A stretch of 5,679 nucleotides of DNA, taken from assembly GCA_030727685.1 (NCBI GenBank), contig JANRBC010000058.1, forward strand, positions 1 to 5,679, read 5' to 3'. Positions 5,535 through 5,679 of the stretch are shown here, piece by piece. Numbering within the stretch: the stretch's first letter is position 1; each line of letters opens with the position of its first letter. The position numbers were made by a program, and so were the translations under genes. Under the pieces are notes generated by a model, which was not told the DNA's origin, did not search any database, and was given only the letters and a program-made list of their open reading frames with translations. The DNA comes from Ilumatobacteraceae bacterium (GTDB taxonomy: Bacteria > Actinomycetota > Acidimicrobiia > Acidimicrobiales > Ilumatobacteraceae).

Positions 5535-5679
5535 TTCTCGTTTTGCCGCGACTTTGGCAACTGACTGATTAATCAACTGCGCTAACCCGACTGCGCCAGG
5601 CGTTACTAAGTGAATGCGATCGGCGCGAAACCAACCGCTCTTTTCTTTGCCCGCGCTATACGCGTTCCAGTCAGCGATG
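5514..5679 (-). CDS. C-terminus of an SGNH/GDSL-type hydrolase or acyltransferase (5' partial)
   Basis: The frame enters from the right edge and runs to TGA at 5516-5514, giving 54 complete residues. It begins IADWNAYSAGKEKSGWFRAD and continues RIHLVTPGAVGLAQLINQSV. This matches block V of SGNH-fold enzymes, where Asp-x-x-His supplies the catalytic Asp and His (here ADRIHL, usually DGIHL), preceded by a WN element and followed by a G-x-x-x-(L/x)-A helix. The nucleophile Ser block lies outside the window. It may be a free-standing SGNH esterase or the SGNH domain that ends many acyltransferase-3 (OafA-like) membrane proteins; this end of the protein does not decide. Its last 18 coding nt and stop overlap the 3' end of glpX. 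Confidence 0.75.
   Translation of the reverse strand, partial: IADWNAYSAGKEKSGWFRADRIHLVTPGAVGLAQLINQSVAKVAAKRELAVVSG

Overview
The window reads as a compact chromosomal segment of an actinobacterium, most likely a streamlined aquatic member of the Acidimicrobiia (the Ilumatobacter / acIV-like group). The MurA resembles the mycobacterial form: the GAKNSVLKLMAATLLAEG block and an Asp in place of the catalytic Cys. The fructose-1,6-bisphosphatase is of the GlpX type that actinobacteria use, GC content is around half by eye, and there is almost no intergenic DNA. The class is an inference; the phylum is better supported.

Layout, left to right. (1) A 50-residue single-span membrane protein on the + strand ends inside the 3' end of murA. 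(2) murA runs on the - strand. (3) A 12-helix MFS transporter runs on the + strand; its ATG and the murA ATG are both supplied by one CATG palindrome. (4) A three-gene - strand operon follows, transcribed right to left: a very acidic hypothetical protein, a protein with a C-terminal J domain, and a KANL3/Tex30-like alpha/beta hydrolase. Its last codons overlap the end of the MFS gene. (5) A 57-bp divergent intergenic region precedes glpX on the + strand. (6) glpX overlaps the end of a - strand gene that enters from the right edge and encodes the C-terminus of an SGNH/GDSL-type hydrolase or acyltransferase.

Functionally the window mixes housekeeping genes (peptidoglycan precursor synthesis by MurA, gluconeogenesis by GlpX), one transporter of unknown substrate, and a small operon that may act in protein quality control. 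I see no mobile element, CRISPR array, RNA gene, riboswitch or hairpin terminator, and no non-coding stretch longer than about 57 bp.

The points most worth a second look concern gene architecture. All three tail-to-tail junctions overlap (48, 29 and 21 nt). One head-to-head pair shares its start-codon bases. Several start codons sit 6-8 nt after a TANNNT or similar -10 hexamer, as expected for leaderless mRNAs. An 11-bp tandem duplication at the murA stop appears to have lengthened the neighbouring membrane protein. I found no convincing new defence or mobile system. The least characterised item is the acidic protein / J-domain protein / hydrolase operon.
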